A DNA stretch of 64,000 nt from Ensifer adhaerens. Lineage in GTDB: Bacteria; Pseudomonadota; Alphaproteobacteria; Rhizobiales; Rhizobiaceae. The stretch lies in the NCBI RefSeq assembly GCF_020035535.1, contig NZ_CP083349.1, positions 1,922,001 through 1,986,000 on the forward strand, written 5' to 3'. Below, one piece after another: positions 54,578 through 63,389 of this stretch (position 1 is its first letter; the number at the start of each line of letters is the position of its first letter). The position numbers and the translations under genes were made by a program. Under the pieces are notes generated by a model, which worked only from the letters and a program-made list of their open reading frames with translations, had not been told where the DNA came from and made no database searches.

Positions 54578-56035
54578 CTAGCGGCCGAGCAGCCCATCCA
54601 GCCAGCGCCGGTCGAGCACCGTCTCCAGCTCGTTCGCGACATCATCCAGCGCCGCATCGACCGACTGGCGGTAGTTGCTGGCACCACCTTCGATGCCGAA
54701 ACTTTTCAGCAGCGCGGAGCGGTAGGCGTCGCTGGTGAAGAGCCCGTGCAGATAGGTGCCCATCACCCGGCCATCGACCGAAAGCGCGCCATCGGCGCGA
54801 TTGTCGATGCGCACTGACGGCCGCTCACAGTCCGCACCTTGCGTGTTGCCGAGGTGGATTTCGTAGCCCTCGAGCGCCACGTCATGCTCCAGCGACCAGG
54901 CGCGGCTGTTGCGCACCGTCTTTTCCGGCGCCATCTCGGTCTCGACGTCGAGCAGCCCGAGACCCTCGACCGCACGTTCGCCGCCCTCGATGCCGAGCGG
55001 ATCGGTGACGCGCCGGCCGAGCATCTGGTAGCCGCCGCAAATGCCGATCACCCGGCCGCCGCGGCGCACATGCCGTTGAAGGTCTCTGTCCCAGCCCTGC
55101 GCCTTGAAATCGATGAGATCGCCGATGGTCGATTTCGAGCCGGGAATGACGACGAGCCCGGCATCGGCCGGAATGGGATTGCCCGGCCGCACGAAGACAA
55201 GATCGACTTCCGGCTCGGCGGCAAGCGGATCGAGGTCATCGAAATTGGCGATGCGCGAGAGCACCGGCACGGCAACCTTCAACGCCCGCCCCTCGCCGCG
55301 CGCCAGCTTTTCCAGCACGACGGAATCTTCCGCCGGCAATCGCGCGGCGGCCTTCAGCCAGGGCACGACGCCGAAACAGGGCCAGCCAGTGAAGCGGTTG
55401 ACCGCGGCAATGCCGTCGTCGAAGAGCGTGACGTCGCCGCGGAACTTGTTGATGAGATAGCCCGTCACCATGCGCCGATCTTCCTCGGGCAAGATTGCAT
55501 GCGTGCCGACGAGCGAGGCGATCACACCACCGCGGTCGATGTCGCCGACAAGCACGACCGGCACCTCGGCCCGGGTCGCGAAGCCCATATTGGCGATGTC
55601 ACCGGCTCTAAGGTTGATTTCCGCCGGCGAGCCCGCGCCTTCGACCACCACCAGATCGGCGCCGGCCGACATCTGTTCGAAGCTTTCCATCACGGCGCCA
55701 AGCAGCTTGGGTTTGAGCGCCTGATACTCCCGGCCCTTGGCCTGCCCGGCCACCTTGCCCTGGACGACGATCTGGCTGCCGACATCGGATTGCGGCTTCA
55801 ACAGAACCGGGTTCATGTGCACGGACGAAGGCACGCGGGCCGCCAACGCCTGTAGCCATTGCGCCCGGCCGATCTCGCCACCGTCGTCGGAAACGGCGGC
55901 GTTGTTCGACATGTTCTGCGGCTTGAACGGCCGGACCTTCAAGCCCTGGTTGGCGGCGAGCCGGCAGAGCCCCGCCACCAATACCGATTTTCCGACATCA
56001 GAGCCGGTTCCCTGCAACATGATCCTGCGTGTCAT
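54578..56035 (-). CDS. cobQ: Cobyric acid synthase CobQ
   Basis: The ATG at 56035 starts MTRRIMLQGTGSDVGKSVLVAGLCRLAANQG, with the P-loop; the frame to 56086 adds an unlikely leader. The 485-residue amidotransferase amidates side chains b, d, e and g of adenosylcobyrinic a,c-diamide. KPQNMSNNAAVSDDGGEIGRAQWLQALAA and the glutaminase Cys in IGICGGYQMLGRRV are diagnostic. It stands alone on the minus strand, apart from the two cob operons, and no B12 box was seen in front of it. Confidence 0.97.
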   Translation of the reverse strand: MTRRIMLQGTGSDVGKSVLVAGLCRLAANQGLKVRPFKPQNMSNNAAVSDDGGEIGRAQWLQALAARVPSSVHMNPVLLKPQSDVGSQIVVQGKVAGQAKGREYQALKPKLLGAVMESFEQMSAGADLVVVEGAGSPAEINLRAGDIANMGFATRAEVPVVLVGDIDRGGVIASLVGTHAILPEEDRRMVTGYLINKFRGDVTLFDDGIAAVNRFTGWPCFGVVPWLKAAARLPAEDSVVLEKLARGEGRALKVAVPVLSRIANFDDLDPLAAEPEVDLVFVRPGNPIPADAGLVVIPGSKSTIGDLIDFKAQGWDRDLQRHVRRGGRVIGICGGYQMLGRRVTDPLGIEGGERAVEGLGLLDVETEMAPEKTVRNSRAWSLEHDVALEGYEIHLGNTQGADCERPSVRIDNRADGALSVDGRVMGTYLHGLFTSDAYRSALLKSFGIEGGASNYRQSVDAALDDVANELETVLDRRWLDGLLGR

Positions 56036-56286
56036 GGAGCCATCGGTAACACTGAAACGGTCAGCGGCAAAGGTCTGTTTCGACACGATTTCGCCGCAAT
56101 TGAACCCGGCTGCTCACGCATTGTTTCGGCCTTTCGCAAGGCTTGTCGAAAATGCCGCGGCCGGTAGCCAAAATGCGACATCGTGTGGCGAGTTTGGCAT
56201 TCATTTTTTTGCGGTGCACACCTATATCAACGCCATAGCAACATGCACCGGAGGAATAGGCTTCCGGCTTCTCAAGGTTCACGTCC

Positions 56287-56430
56287 ATGCTGTACATCTT
56301 CAGCAAGCAGAATTTCGTTCAGATCGCCTGGAACTCCAAGGTTCCGACCAGCCAGTCGCGCGTACGCAACCTTGTCGTTGACGCTCCCTTCGGTCCGCTC
56401 GGCGTCATCCGCACGTCGAACGTAGGCTAA
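56287..56430 (+). CDS. Orphan 47-residue small protein
   Basis: Translation gives MLYIFSKQNFVQIAWNSKVPTSQSRVRNLVVDAPFGPLGVIRTSNVG. It is not hydrophobic enough for a membrane span and has no Cys. A terminator follows 55 bp after the stop, and an AT-rich upstream stretch (56195-56250) suitable for a promoter and a GGAGGAA at 56252 (35 bp before the ATG) precede it. The codon pattern is like the neighbours. I do not recognise a family. The tight transcription unit argues it is real, though an untranslated small RNA is the main alternative. Confidence 0.55.
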   Translation: MLYIFSKQNFVQIAWNSKVPTSQSRVRNLVVDAPFGPLGVIRTSNVG

Positions 56431-56484
56431 GCCTGCGATCGGGGCACAATGCCCCTTCGAGCTCTCCTCCCAGAGCCTCCTCCA

Positions 56485-56510
56485 CCGCCCCCTCCGGGGC
56501 GGTTTTTTTA
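56485..56510 (+). terminator. Strong rho-independent terminator
   Basis: An 8-bp perfect stem (56485-56492 with 56497-56504), CTCC loop and seven Ts (56504-56510). It ends the small transcription unit at 56287-56430. Confidence 0.93.
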
Positions 56511-57215
56511 TGTCCGGCGATGGCCCTGAAATGCGAAGGCCGCATCAACCTCGCCAAGAGGGATGCGGCCGCCAAAAAACGCCTGGTCACTTCGGGGTAA
56601 CGCACCGAAGGTTCGCTCCAAGTCCGGGACGCACTACCTGATCCGGACCTGCGGCAGTCCCCCGCCGCGAGAAGAACAATTAGCTGGACATCGTTACCGG
56701 ATGGTTATTGAGGATTTAACCAAAGATGAATTCCGGCATTTTTTGAATTTTTTTCGCGACATGCGCGCCGATCTCCGTGGCGCAATCACGACAGGAAACG
56801 TCAGGATCTCGACAGGGTTGCGAGCGATGTGGCGCATGGCGCCATTTTTTGCGGCAGGAATTGTCGTTATTGCTTAAATTCGGCCTTTCTCATGCTCGAA
56901 AAGCGCCCTCCGACGATGTCGCAGACAGAACGCGCGAAGAGCTCCTTCAACCCGACCTTCCGATTGAAGAGGTTGATTTCTCAACGAGAATACTTAGGCT
57001 TGGCTGGCGGTATAAGAGGAGATTGGCTGGCGACAGGGTTCCGCGGCCAGGGCTGAAAAGAACTCCCGCACCGTCCGCAGCAAGGGTGAACCTTGGCTTG
57101 TTTGATGCCGAACCCAAGGCTGCATAGTTGCTCCGGGTGACGGAGGATGCTCGGCATCCCCCGTGGATTCCCGTTTGGATATTGGCTGCAAATAAAGACT
57201 GGGAGGTCTTGCAAC
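56511..57215. other. 705-bp intergenic region before the betaine transporter
   Basis: Contains a 9-bp inverted repeat GGCCGCATC/GATGCGGCC (56538-56546, 56562-56570) and AT-rich stretches near 56700-56760. A small hairpin GGATGC-TCG-GCATCC lies about 70 bp before the transporter start. Open frames here look unconvincing. It likely holds the promoter of the transporter operon and perhaps a long 5' leader. Confidence 0.45.
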
Positions 57216-58214
57216 ATGAAGAAACTCCTCGCTTCCACCATTCTCGCCGCGGGCCTCTATGCCCTGGCGGGTTCCGCGCAGGCCGCGGAATGCGGTGAAG
57301 TCAGCATTGCCGAAATGAACTGGGCTTCCGCCGGCGTTGCCGCCCAGGTGGACAAATTCATTCTCGAAAACGGCTACGGCTGCACCGTGACGCTGGTCAC
57401 TGGCGACACCATGCCGACCTTCGCCTCGATGAACGAAAAGGCGCAGCCCGACATGGCGCCGGAACTCTGGGTCAACGCCGTGCGCACGCCGCTCGACGCT
57501 GCGATCAAGGAAGGCCGCCTGATCGAAGCCGCCAAGATCTTGAGCGAGGGCGGCGTCGAGGGATGGTGGATCCCCAAATTCCTCGCCGACGCCCATCCGG
57601 ACATCAAGACCGTGCAGGACGCATTGAAGCACCCGGAACTTTTCCCGGCACCCGAGGACTCGTCGAAGGCCGCCGTGCACAATTGCCCATCCGGCTGGAA
57701 TTGCCAGGTCTCGACCGCCAATCTCTATAAGGCGCTGGATGCGGAAAAGGCCGGCTTCCTGCTGGTCGACACCGGCTCGGCCGCCGGCCTCGACGGCTCG
57801 ATCGCCAACGCCTTCGAAAAGAAGACCGGCTGGCTCGGCTACTACTGGGCGCCGACCGCCATCCTCGGCAAGTACGAGATGACCCGCCTCTCCTTCGGCG
57901 TCGACCATGACAAGGCCGAATGGGACGCCTGCACGGCGGTCCCGGACTGCCCGGCCCCGAAGGTCAACTCCTATCCGGTCTCGGACGTCTTCACGGTCGT
58001 CACCAAGTCGTTCGCCGACAAGGCAAGCGTCGCCATGGATTACGTCAAGGCGCGCAAGTGGGACAACGGCACGGTCAACAAGGTGCTCGCCTGGATGGAC
58101 CAGAACCAGGGCACCAACGAGGATGCTGCCAAGCACTTCCTCGCCGAGTTCCCGGATATGTGGACGCAGTGGGTGAGCCCGGAAGTCGCCGAAAAGGTCA
58201 AGGCGGCCCTCTGA
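57216..58214 (+). CDS. Glycine betaine/choline-type ABC substrate-binding protein
   Basis: The ATG at 57216 has GGGAGG upstream. The 332-residue periplasmic protein starts with a signal peptide (MKKLLASTILAAGLYALAGSAQA, cut near 23). It has the OpuAC/ProX pattern EMNWASAGVAAQVDKFILENGYGCTVTLVTGDTMPTFASM and the segment ELWVN, with Trp residues that could cage a quaternary ammonium group. With the permease and ATPase downstream it imports betaine, proline betaine or choline. A Bmt-like methyltransferase lies nearby at 63390. The exact ligand is inferred. Confidence 0.9.
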   Translation: MKKLLASTILAAGLYALAGSAQAAECGEVSIAEMNWASAGVAAQVDKFILENGYGCTVTLVTGDTMPTFASMNEKAQPDMAPELWVNAVRTPLDAAIKEGRLIEAAKILSEGGVEGWWIPKFLADAHPDIKTVQDALKHPELFPAPEDSSKAAVHNCPSGWNCQVSTANLYKALDAEKAGFLLVDTGSAAGLDGSIANAFEKKTGWLGYYWAPTAILGKYEMTRLSFGVDHDKAEWDACTAVPDCPAPKVNSYPVSDVFTVVTKSFADKASVAMDYVKARKWDNGTVNKVLAWMDQNQGTNEDAAKHFLAEFPDMWTQWVSPEVAEKVKAAL

Positions 58215-58226
58215 TACGAGACAAAG

Positions 58227-58258
58227 GCAGGCGCGTCGGCCGAGACGGCCGCCTGCCC
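58227..58258 (+). terminator. Hairpin between binding-protein and permease genes
   Basis: A perfect 8-bp stem (58227-58234 with 58251-58258) 12 bp after the binding-protein stop. No strong U-run follows, so it probably causes partial termination or protects the 3' end, giving more binding protein than permease. The gap to 58510 has no gene. Confidence 0.55.
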
Positions 58259-58510
58259 GTTCCGGTGGAATCAACCGGAACAGGAACAATGCAGCGTTCT
58301 TGCGGGTTCCGTTTGAGCGCGCGTCGTTCCAGAGGCGGCGAAGCGTGGCCGTCCGCGTCGCAAACAGTAAAGCGGACGCCACATTTCGCTGACACAGTTT
58401 AAACGCCGGGCCCAAAGAGGCCACCCGAAGTGTTGCGCAGGCATCGATGGAGATCGACGCCGGGATGCGACCGGCGCGACAAAAGACTTCCGGCCAAGAA
58501 GGGGAAACAT

Positions 58511-59422
58511 ATGGCATCCATCTGCAGTGTCTTGCCAGCTTTGCTTTGCAAGTTCCCTGCCATTGACGAGAGCACGATCCGCCTGGCACGCAAGACCGTC
58601 GACGACGGTTTCAAGGGCTTCGTCCGATCCTACGGCAACGCCATCGACACGGTGGTGCAACCGCTTCAATGGTTTCTGAACTATCTCGAAAGCCTGTTCG
58701 TCGGTTCGCCCTGGATCGTGATCCTGGCACTCATGATCGCGGTCGTCTATTTCGGCAGCCGCAACATCGCGATCACCATTGGAACAGCATTGTCGATGAT
58801 TTTCATCGGCCTTGTCGGGCTTTGGAACGACACGATGATCACGCTTGCGATGGTCACCGTCTGCACGCTGATATCGATCCTGATCGGCATTCCGATCGGC
58901 ATCCTGATGGCGCGCTCGGACCGGGTGCAGGCCTTCGTCAACCCGGCCCTCGACGTCATGCAGACGATGCCGAGCTTCGTCTATCTGATCCCCGTCGTCA
59001 TGGTCTTCGGCATCGGCAAGGTGCCGGGCCTGATTGCGGTGGTTATCTATGCCGTGCCGCCGATGATCCGGCTCACCAATCTCGGCATTCGCCTCGTCGA
59101 CAAGGAAGTGCTGGAAGCGGCCGACGCCTTCGGCTCGTCCGGATGGCAGAAACTGAAGAACGTGCAGATGCCGCTGGCCCTGCCGACCATCATGGCCGGC
59201 ATCAACCAGACAATCATGATGTCGCTGGCGATGGTCGTCGTCGCATCGATGATCGGCGTCGGCGGCCTCGGCAAGAACGTGCTGCAGGCGATCGCCAACC
59301 AGTTCTTCACCGTCGGCTTCCTCAACGGCTTTGCCCTTGTCGGTATCGCCATCATTTTCGACCGTACCAGCCAGGCCTTCGGCAAGCGGCTGCAAAAGCA
59401 CTCGGAGGTTATCCATGGCTAG
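58511..59422 (+). CDS. Betaine/choline ABC transporter permease (ProW/OpuAB type)
   Basis: The ATG at 58511 follows GAAGGGGAAACAT. The 303-residue permease has about six to seven membrane spans and the EAA-like loop EVLEAADAFGSSGWQKLKNVQMPLALPTIMAGINQTIMMSLAMVVVASMIGVGGLG, which is diagnostic of ProW/OpuAB permeases. The N-terminal 70 residues are cytoplasmic. It overlaps the ATPase gene by 8 bp. Confidence 0.92.
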   Translation: MASICSVLPALLCKFPAIDESTIRLARKTVDDGFKGFVRSYGNAIDTVVQPLQWFLNYLESLFVGSPWIVILALMIAVVYFGSRNIAITIGTALSMIFIGLVGLWNDTMITLAMVTVCTLISILIGIPIGILMARSDRVQAFVNPALDVMQTMPSFVYLIPVVMVFGIGKVPGLIAVVIYAVPPMIRLTNLGIRLVDKEVLEAADAFGSSGWQKLKNVQMPLALPTIMAGINQTIMMSLAMVVVASMIGVGGLGKNVLQAIANQFFTVGFLNGFALVGIAIIFDRTSQAFGKRLQKHSEVIHG

Positions 59423-60461
59423 TCACGCGATCGAGGTGAAGAACCTCTACAAGATCTTCGGCCCCCGCGGCGGCGACTTTGTCGACGCCGTCAAGAAAGG
59501 CCTGGGCAAGGCCGATCTCAACGAGAAGCACGGCCACGTGCTCGGCCTTCAGGACATCAACATCTCCATGCCCGCCGGCAGCGTCATGGTGGTCATGGGT
59601 CTCTCAGGCTCCGGCAAGTCGACGCTGATCCGCCACATCAACCGGCTGATCGACCCGACCGCGGGCGAAGTGCTCTATGACGGCGTCGACGTCTGCAAGA
59701 TGAACGACAACGACCTTAGGGAATTCCGCCGCCACAAGACGGCGATGGTATTCCAGAAGTTCGCGCTGCTGCCGCACCGCACCGTGCTCGACAACACGGT
59801 CTACGGCCTCGAAATCCAGGGCGTCGAACGCAAGGAGAGCGAGAAACGAGCCCGCGGCTGGATCGAGCGCGTCGGCCTCAAGGGCTTCGAGAACCACTAC
59901 CCGAACCAGCTTTCGGGCGGCATGCAGCAGCGCGTCGGCCTTGCCCGCGCGCTCACCAACGATGCCGACATTCTCCTGATGGACGAAGCCTATTCGGCGC
60001 TCGATCCGCTGATCCGCGTCGACATGCAGACGGTGCTGCTCGACCTGCAGAAGGAACTGAAGAAGACCGTCGTCTTCATCACCCACGATCTCGACGAGGC
60101 GCTGCGCCTCGGCGACAAGATCGCGATCCTACGCGATGGCCGCGTGGTGCAGCAGGGTACGGGCCAGGAGATCGTGCTTTCGCCGGCCGACGACTACATC
60201 ACCGCCTTCGTCAAGGAAGTGAACCGCGGCCGGGTCATCAATGTCGAGACGATTATGCGGCCGCTTTCCGGCAATGCCGAGGGCGTACCGCTGGCGGCCG
60301 GGACGGTGCTGGAAGCAGCAGCCCGCAGCATGACCGCCGCCCGCGTTTCAAGCGCCCACGTGGTCGATGGCAACGGCCGCCCGATCGGCGCCCTCGATCT
60401 CTCAACAGTCATCGCCGCCATGGTCACACCGGTCAGCCATGAGGATCGCGCAGCAGCATAA
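59415..60461 (+). CDS. Betaine/choline ABC transporter ATPase (ProV/OpuAA type)
   Basis: The ATG at 59415 overlaps the permease end. The 348-residue ATPase begins AIEVKNLYKIFGPRG, has Walker A MGLSGSGKSTLIRHINRL, signature LSGGMQQRVGLARALTNDADILLMDEAYSALDP, and the H-loop ITHDLDEAL. The tail (about 265-348) contains a CBS-like module (TAARVSSAHVVDGNGRPIGALDLSTVI), which in this family can sense ionic strength. The operon is binding protein, permease, ATPase. Confidence 0.93.
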   Translation: MASHAIEVKNLYKIFGPRGGDFVDAVKKGLGKADLNEKHGHVLGLQDINISMPAGSVMVVMGLSGSGKSTLIRHINRLIDPTAGEVLYDGVDVCKMNDNDLREFRRHKTAMVFQKFALLPHRTVLDNTVYGLEIQGVERKESEKRARGWIERVGLKGFENHYPNQLSGGMQQRVGLARALTNDADILLMDEAYSALDPLIRVDMQTVLLDLQKELKKTVVFITHDLDEALRLGDKIAILRDGRVVQQGTGQEIVLSPADDYITAFVKEVNRGRVINVETIMRPLSGNAEGVPLAAGTVLEAAARSMTAARVSSAHVVDGNGRPIGALDLSTVIAAMVTPVSHEDRAAA

Positions 60462-60504
60462 ATCGCGAGGGGCGACCTATTAACCCTCATCCGCGCGGTG
60501 AGGA

Positions 60505-60695
60505 TGCCCCTCATCCGCCTGCGGGCACCTTCTCCCCGTTCCGACGGGGAGAAGGGACAAGCGGCAAGGCCGCATTCCCCGACGAGCGATGCCATTTTGA
60601 GGTTACCGGCCAGGACGCCGCCCCAAGGGCTGGCGGTTGCCGTAGCCCTCGTCCCCTCGCCCCGCTTGCGGGGAGAGGGTTACGGTGAGGGGCAA
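60505..60695. repeat. Rhizobial palindromic repeat downstream of the betaine operon
   Basis: Arms at about 60505-60556 and 60645-60695 read GCCCCTCATCCGCCTGCGGGCACCTTCTCCCC.. and ..CCCCGCTTGCGGGGAGAGG..GTGAGGGGC. They match the repeat at 33864-34031. It fills the gap between convergent genes and may act as a terminator for both. Confidence 0.7.
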
Positions 60696-60719
60696 GCTTC
60701 GCACCAATGTGTTGAGAGA

Positions 60720-61589
60720 TCAGTTCGTCGTGGTCGTCGACGTTGCTGCGGCGACCGGTTCGGCGGCGCTGGCAGCACTTGCGTCTTCCTTCGGCGGCAG
60801 GAACTTGTCGAGGAGCGAGATCATGTCGTCGTCGCGCGATTGCGCAGTCTTGCCACCCATGACGACGGCGACCAGCCGCGTGCCGCCACGCTTGGCAGAG
60901 GTCACGAGATTGTAGCCGGAGGCGTCCGTATAGCCGGTCTTGATGCCGTCGACGCCTTCGTAGCGCTTCATCACGCCGTTATGGCCGCGCAGCTTCATGC
61001 CGCGGAATTCGATCGTCTTGTTGGCGAAGAGCTGGAATTCTTCCGGAAAGTCGCGCATCAGCGCGAGGCCGAGCGTCGCCATGTCGCGCGCGGTCGTCAC
61101 CTGCGCTGGATCCGGCAGGCCGTTGGCATTCTTGAACACCGTGCGGCTCATGCCAAGCGCCTGCGCCTTGCTGGTCATCATCTGGCCGAACGCCGCTTCC
61201 GTACCGGCCAGTTGCTCGCCGATGACGACGGCCGCATCGTTGGCCGACAGCACCACCATGCCCATGACGGCTTCGCGCACGGTGATCTGGCGTCCAGCAC
61301 CGACGGCGAGCTTGAACGGTTCAAGACCGTTGGCGTGCTCCGAAACGGTGAGCTTCTGGTCCCACTTGAGCGTGCCGTTCTTCAGCGCCTCGAAAGCGAG
61401 ATAGATGGTCATCATCTTCGTCAGCGACGCCGGATAGTTCAGCTCGTCGGCATTGTCGGCTTCCAGGATCGAACCGGTCTCGGCGTTGACGACAAAATGT
61501 GCCTGTCCGGCGGCAGCAAAGGAGGCGCTGCCAAGCAGCAGGCTCACGGAGACCGCGGCAGACGCGACCATACGGATAAGGGACTGCAT
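60720..61589 (-). CDS. D-alanyl-D-alanine carboxypeptidase (PBP5/DacA family)
   Basis: The 289-residue protein has a signal peptide (about 1-27), and the three penicillin-binding motifs S55-LTK, S115-AND and K217-TG, in the right order and spacing for low-molecular-mass PBPs. It trims the last D-Ala of peptidoglycan peptides. The C terminus is Ser/Thr/Ala-rich (SAASAAEPVAAATSTTTTN) and lacks the usual PBP5 C-terminal domain with amphipathic anchor, so it is likely a free periplasmic enzyme. Confidence 0.92.
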   Translation of the reverse strand: MQSLIRMVASAAVSVSLLLGSASFAAAGQAHFVVNAETGSILEADNADELNYPASLTKMMTIYLAFEALKNGTLKWDQKLTVSEHANGLEPFKLAVGAGRQITVREAVMGMVVLSANDAAVVIGEQLAGTEAAFGQMMTSKAQALGMSRTVFKNANGLPDPAQVTTARDMATLGLALMRDFPEEFQLFANKTIEFRGMKLRGHNGVMKRYEGVDGIKTGYTDASGYNLVTSAKRGGTRLVAVVMGGKTAQSRDDDMISLLDKFLPPKEDASAASAAEPVAAATSTTTTN

Positions 61590-61965
61590 ATCGTGTTTTC
61601 TCGTTTCGACGCTATCGAACGACCTCGGGACGAAAATCGTGATCGAATTATGGAAGACATACCGCTCTAAACGGCAGCGGCCGCGTTTTCCACGGCCGAG
61701 ACACCCCCGCCTTTTTACGGGCAGGAAGCCCTTGCGGCAAGCACCTGCGGCAATCCGCCTGCAAATATCACACTTAAGGCGGACTGAGACACGAGACCCT
61801 TGTCTCGGGCCGGCCTCTCCTACGCTTCACCTCGGTTTAACCTGATTGCGCGAAGGTGGCGATCACCGCCCTGTCCGGCCAGTCTCGATGGTGACGCCAG
61901 GCGGGCCACCAACGAAGGCGCCGCCCGGGATCGCGGCAATCTTGCTCCACCCGTTTCGGCAGGCC

Positions 61966-63324
61966 ATGCACTCGAACACAGCCACGGCAAACCTATCTTC
62001 CGAGCGTCAGCGGGTGCCGGCTGCCTTCGATGCGGGCCTGGCGGAGCTCGTCAACGGCCTTGCCGCACTGCTCTCGGGCATCGGCCTGTTCCTGATCGTC
62101 TTCACCCTGATCCCGTTCCAGGGCGCGGTGGTGACCGATCCGAACGCCGCCAACGAAGGCAACATCATCAACCAGGTCGGCTACCTGGTGCTGGGTGCGA
62201 TCTATCTCTTCGCCATGCTGCTCACCGTCGACAGGCGCATCCTGGCCCGGCTCGTCTCGCCAAGCTGGATCGCGATCTTCGCCATCGCCTATCTCTCCTG
62301 CCTGCAGTCCTACGATCCCGCGGCCTCCGCCCGCGGCCTGACGTTGAGCCTGATCGCCATGATCATGGTGGCGGGTGTTCTGGTGCTGCCGCGCAGCGAG
62401 CGCGATTTCGTCAATGCCGGCGCCAACGCCATCCTGCTCCTGATTCTGATCGACTATGCGGCACTGTTCGTGGTGCCGGACCGCGCCATCCATTCGGCCT
62501 TCGGTGACGAGCCCTGGCATGCCGGCTTCTGGCGCGGCCACCTGTTGCACAAGAACGTCTCGGCACCGGTCTTCTCCATCCTTTGCATGTTCGGCATCTA
62601 TTGCCTGCGCGCCGGCGCGCCGCTTCGCGGTTGGGCAATCACGCTGCTTGCGGCCAATTTCGTGCTGCACACCGGCTCGAAGACGACGATCGGCTTCCTG
62701 CCGATCGCAATCGGCCTCGTCCTTGCCGGTCGCGCGGTGCGCAGCCCCGGGCTGATGATCCTCGCCCACCTCGCCATGTCCGTGCTGGTCTTCGGCCTGA
62801 CGCTCGGCACCATCTATTCCGACACGCTGCTTTCAATCACCACGGCGCTGATCGACGACGCGACCTTCACCGGCCGCGACGACATCTGGAAATTCGCAAG
62901 CGCCAGCATCGCCGAGCGCCCCTGGTTCGGCCAGGGCTATGCGAGTTTCTGGCTCTCGCCAGTCATCATGGGCATGGAAGCGAATTTCGAGGCGAGCTGG
63001 GATGTGCGCGGCATCGTCACCGGCCACAACAGCTATCTCGACGCGGTGCTGATGTTCGGCCTGCCCGGTGGCATCCTCATGACCGCTCTGCTCTTCGTCA
63101 AACCGCTCTTCGACTATGCGCGGGCATATCGCCGCCCGCAGGCGCGCATCTTCGCCGACTTCTGCGTCATGGTGGTGATCTTCATGACCTATAACGCCAT
63201 GCTCGAGAGCTTCTTCCTGAACCGTGCCGACCCGATGTGGCTGCTGACGGCGCTTTGCGTCTTCGGGCTTGGGCTCGCCGGCCGCATGAGCATGCGCGCA
63301 GAACCGGAAGCCTCCCATCGCTGA
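61966..63324 (+). CDS. O-antigen ligase/polymerase-like membrane protein
   Basis: The ATG at 61966 (MHSNTATANL) gives 452 residues; ATG at 61888 or 61846 would lengthen the N terminus. About eleven spans surround a periplasmic loop, and the Wzy_C/WaaL motif appears in GRDDIWKFASASIAERPWFGQGYASFW and TGHNSYLDAVLMFGLPGGIL. These enzymes ligate or polymerise glycans at the periplasmic face (O-antigen or exopolysaccharide such as ExoQ-like). No other sugar-polymer genes are nearby, so the glycan is unknown. Confidence 0.82.
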   Translation: MHSNTATANLSSERQRVPAAFDAGLAELVNGLAALLSGIGLFLIVFTLIPFQGAVVTDPNAANEGNIINQVGYLVLGAIYLFAMLLTVDRRILARLVSPSWIAIFAIAYLSCLQSYDPAASARGLTLSLIAMIMVAGVLVLPRSERDFVNAGANAILLLILIDYAALFVVPDRAIHSAFGDEPWHAGFWRGHLLHKNVSAPVFSILCMFGIYCLRAGAPLRGWAITLLAANFVLHTGSKTTIGFLPIAIGLVLAGRAVRSPGLMILAHLAMSVLVFGLTLGTIYSDTLLSITTALIDDATFTGRDDIWKFASASIAERPWFGQGYASFWLSPVIMGMEANFEASWDVRGIVTGHNSYLDAVLMFGLPGGILMTALLFVKPLFDYARAYRRPQARIFADFCVMVVIFMTYNAMLESFFLNRADPMWLLTALCVFGLGLAGRMSMRAEPEASHR

Positions 63325-63338
63325 ACGCTTGCCAAGAC

Positions 63339-63354
63339 ATAAAGATATCTTTAT
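63339..63354 (+). promoter_or_regulatory. Perfect palindrome upstream of the homocysteine methyltransferase gene
   Basis: ATAAAGATATCTTTAT is a perfect 16-bp palindrome, and the half ATATCTT repeats directly downstream (ATATCTTTATATCTT, 63346-63360). It lies 36 bp before the start at 63390. The shape fits an ArsR-family operator such as those of SAM-cycle regulators; the regulator is not in the window. Confidence 0.55.
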
Positions 63355-63389
63355 ATCTTGTTGCAATCCATTCTAGCCGGGAAAAACCG

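Noticed and set aside
56973..56984. TTGATTTCTCAA before the betaine transporter as a possible anaerobox
   Set aside because: The half-sites are 4 bp apart, not 6, so it does not fit the FNR/FixK spacing.
56563..57127. Several open frames in the gap before the betaine operon
   Set aside because: They overlap each other in different frames, lack ribosome sites and show no consistent protein-like composition.
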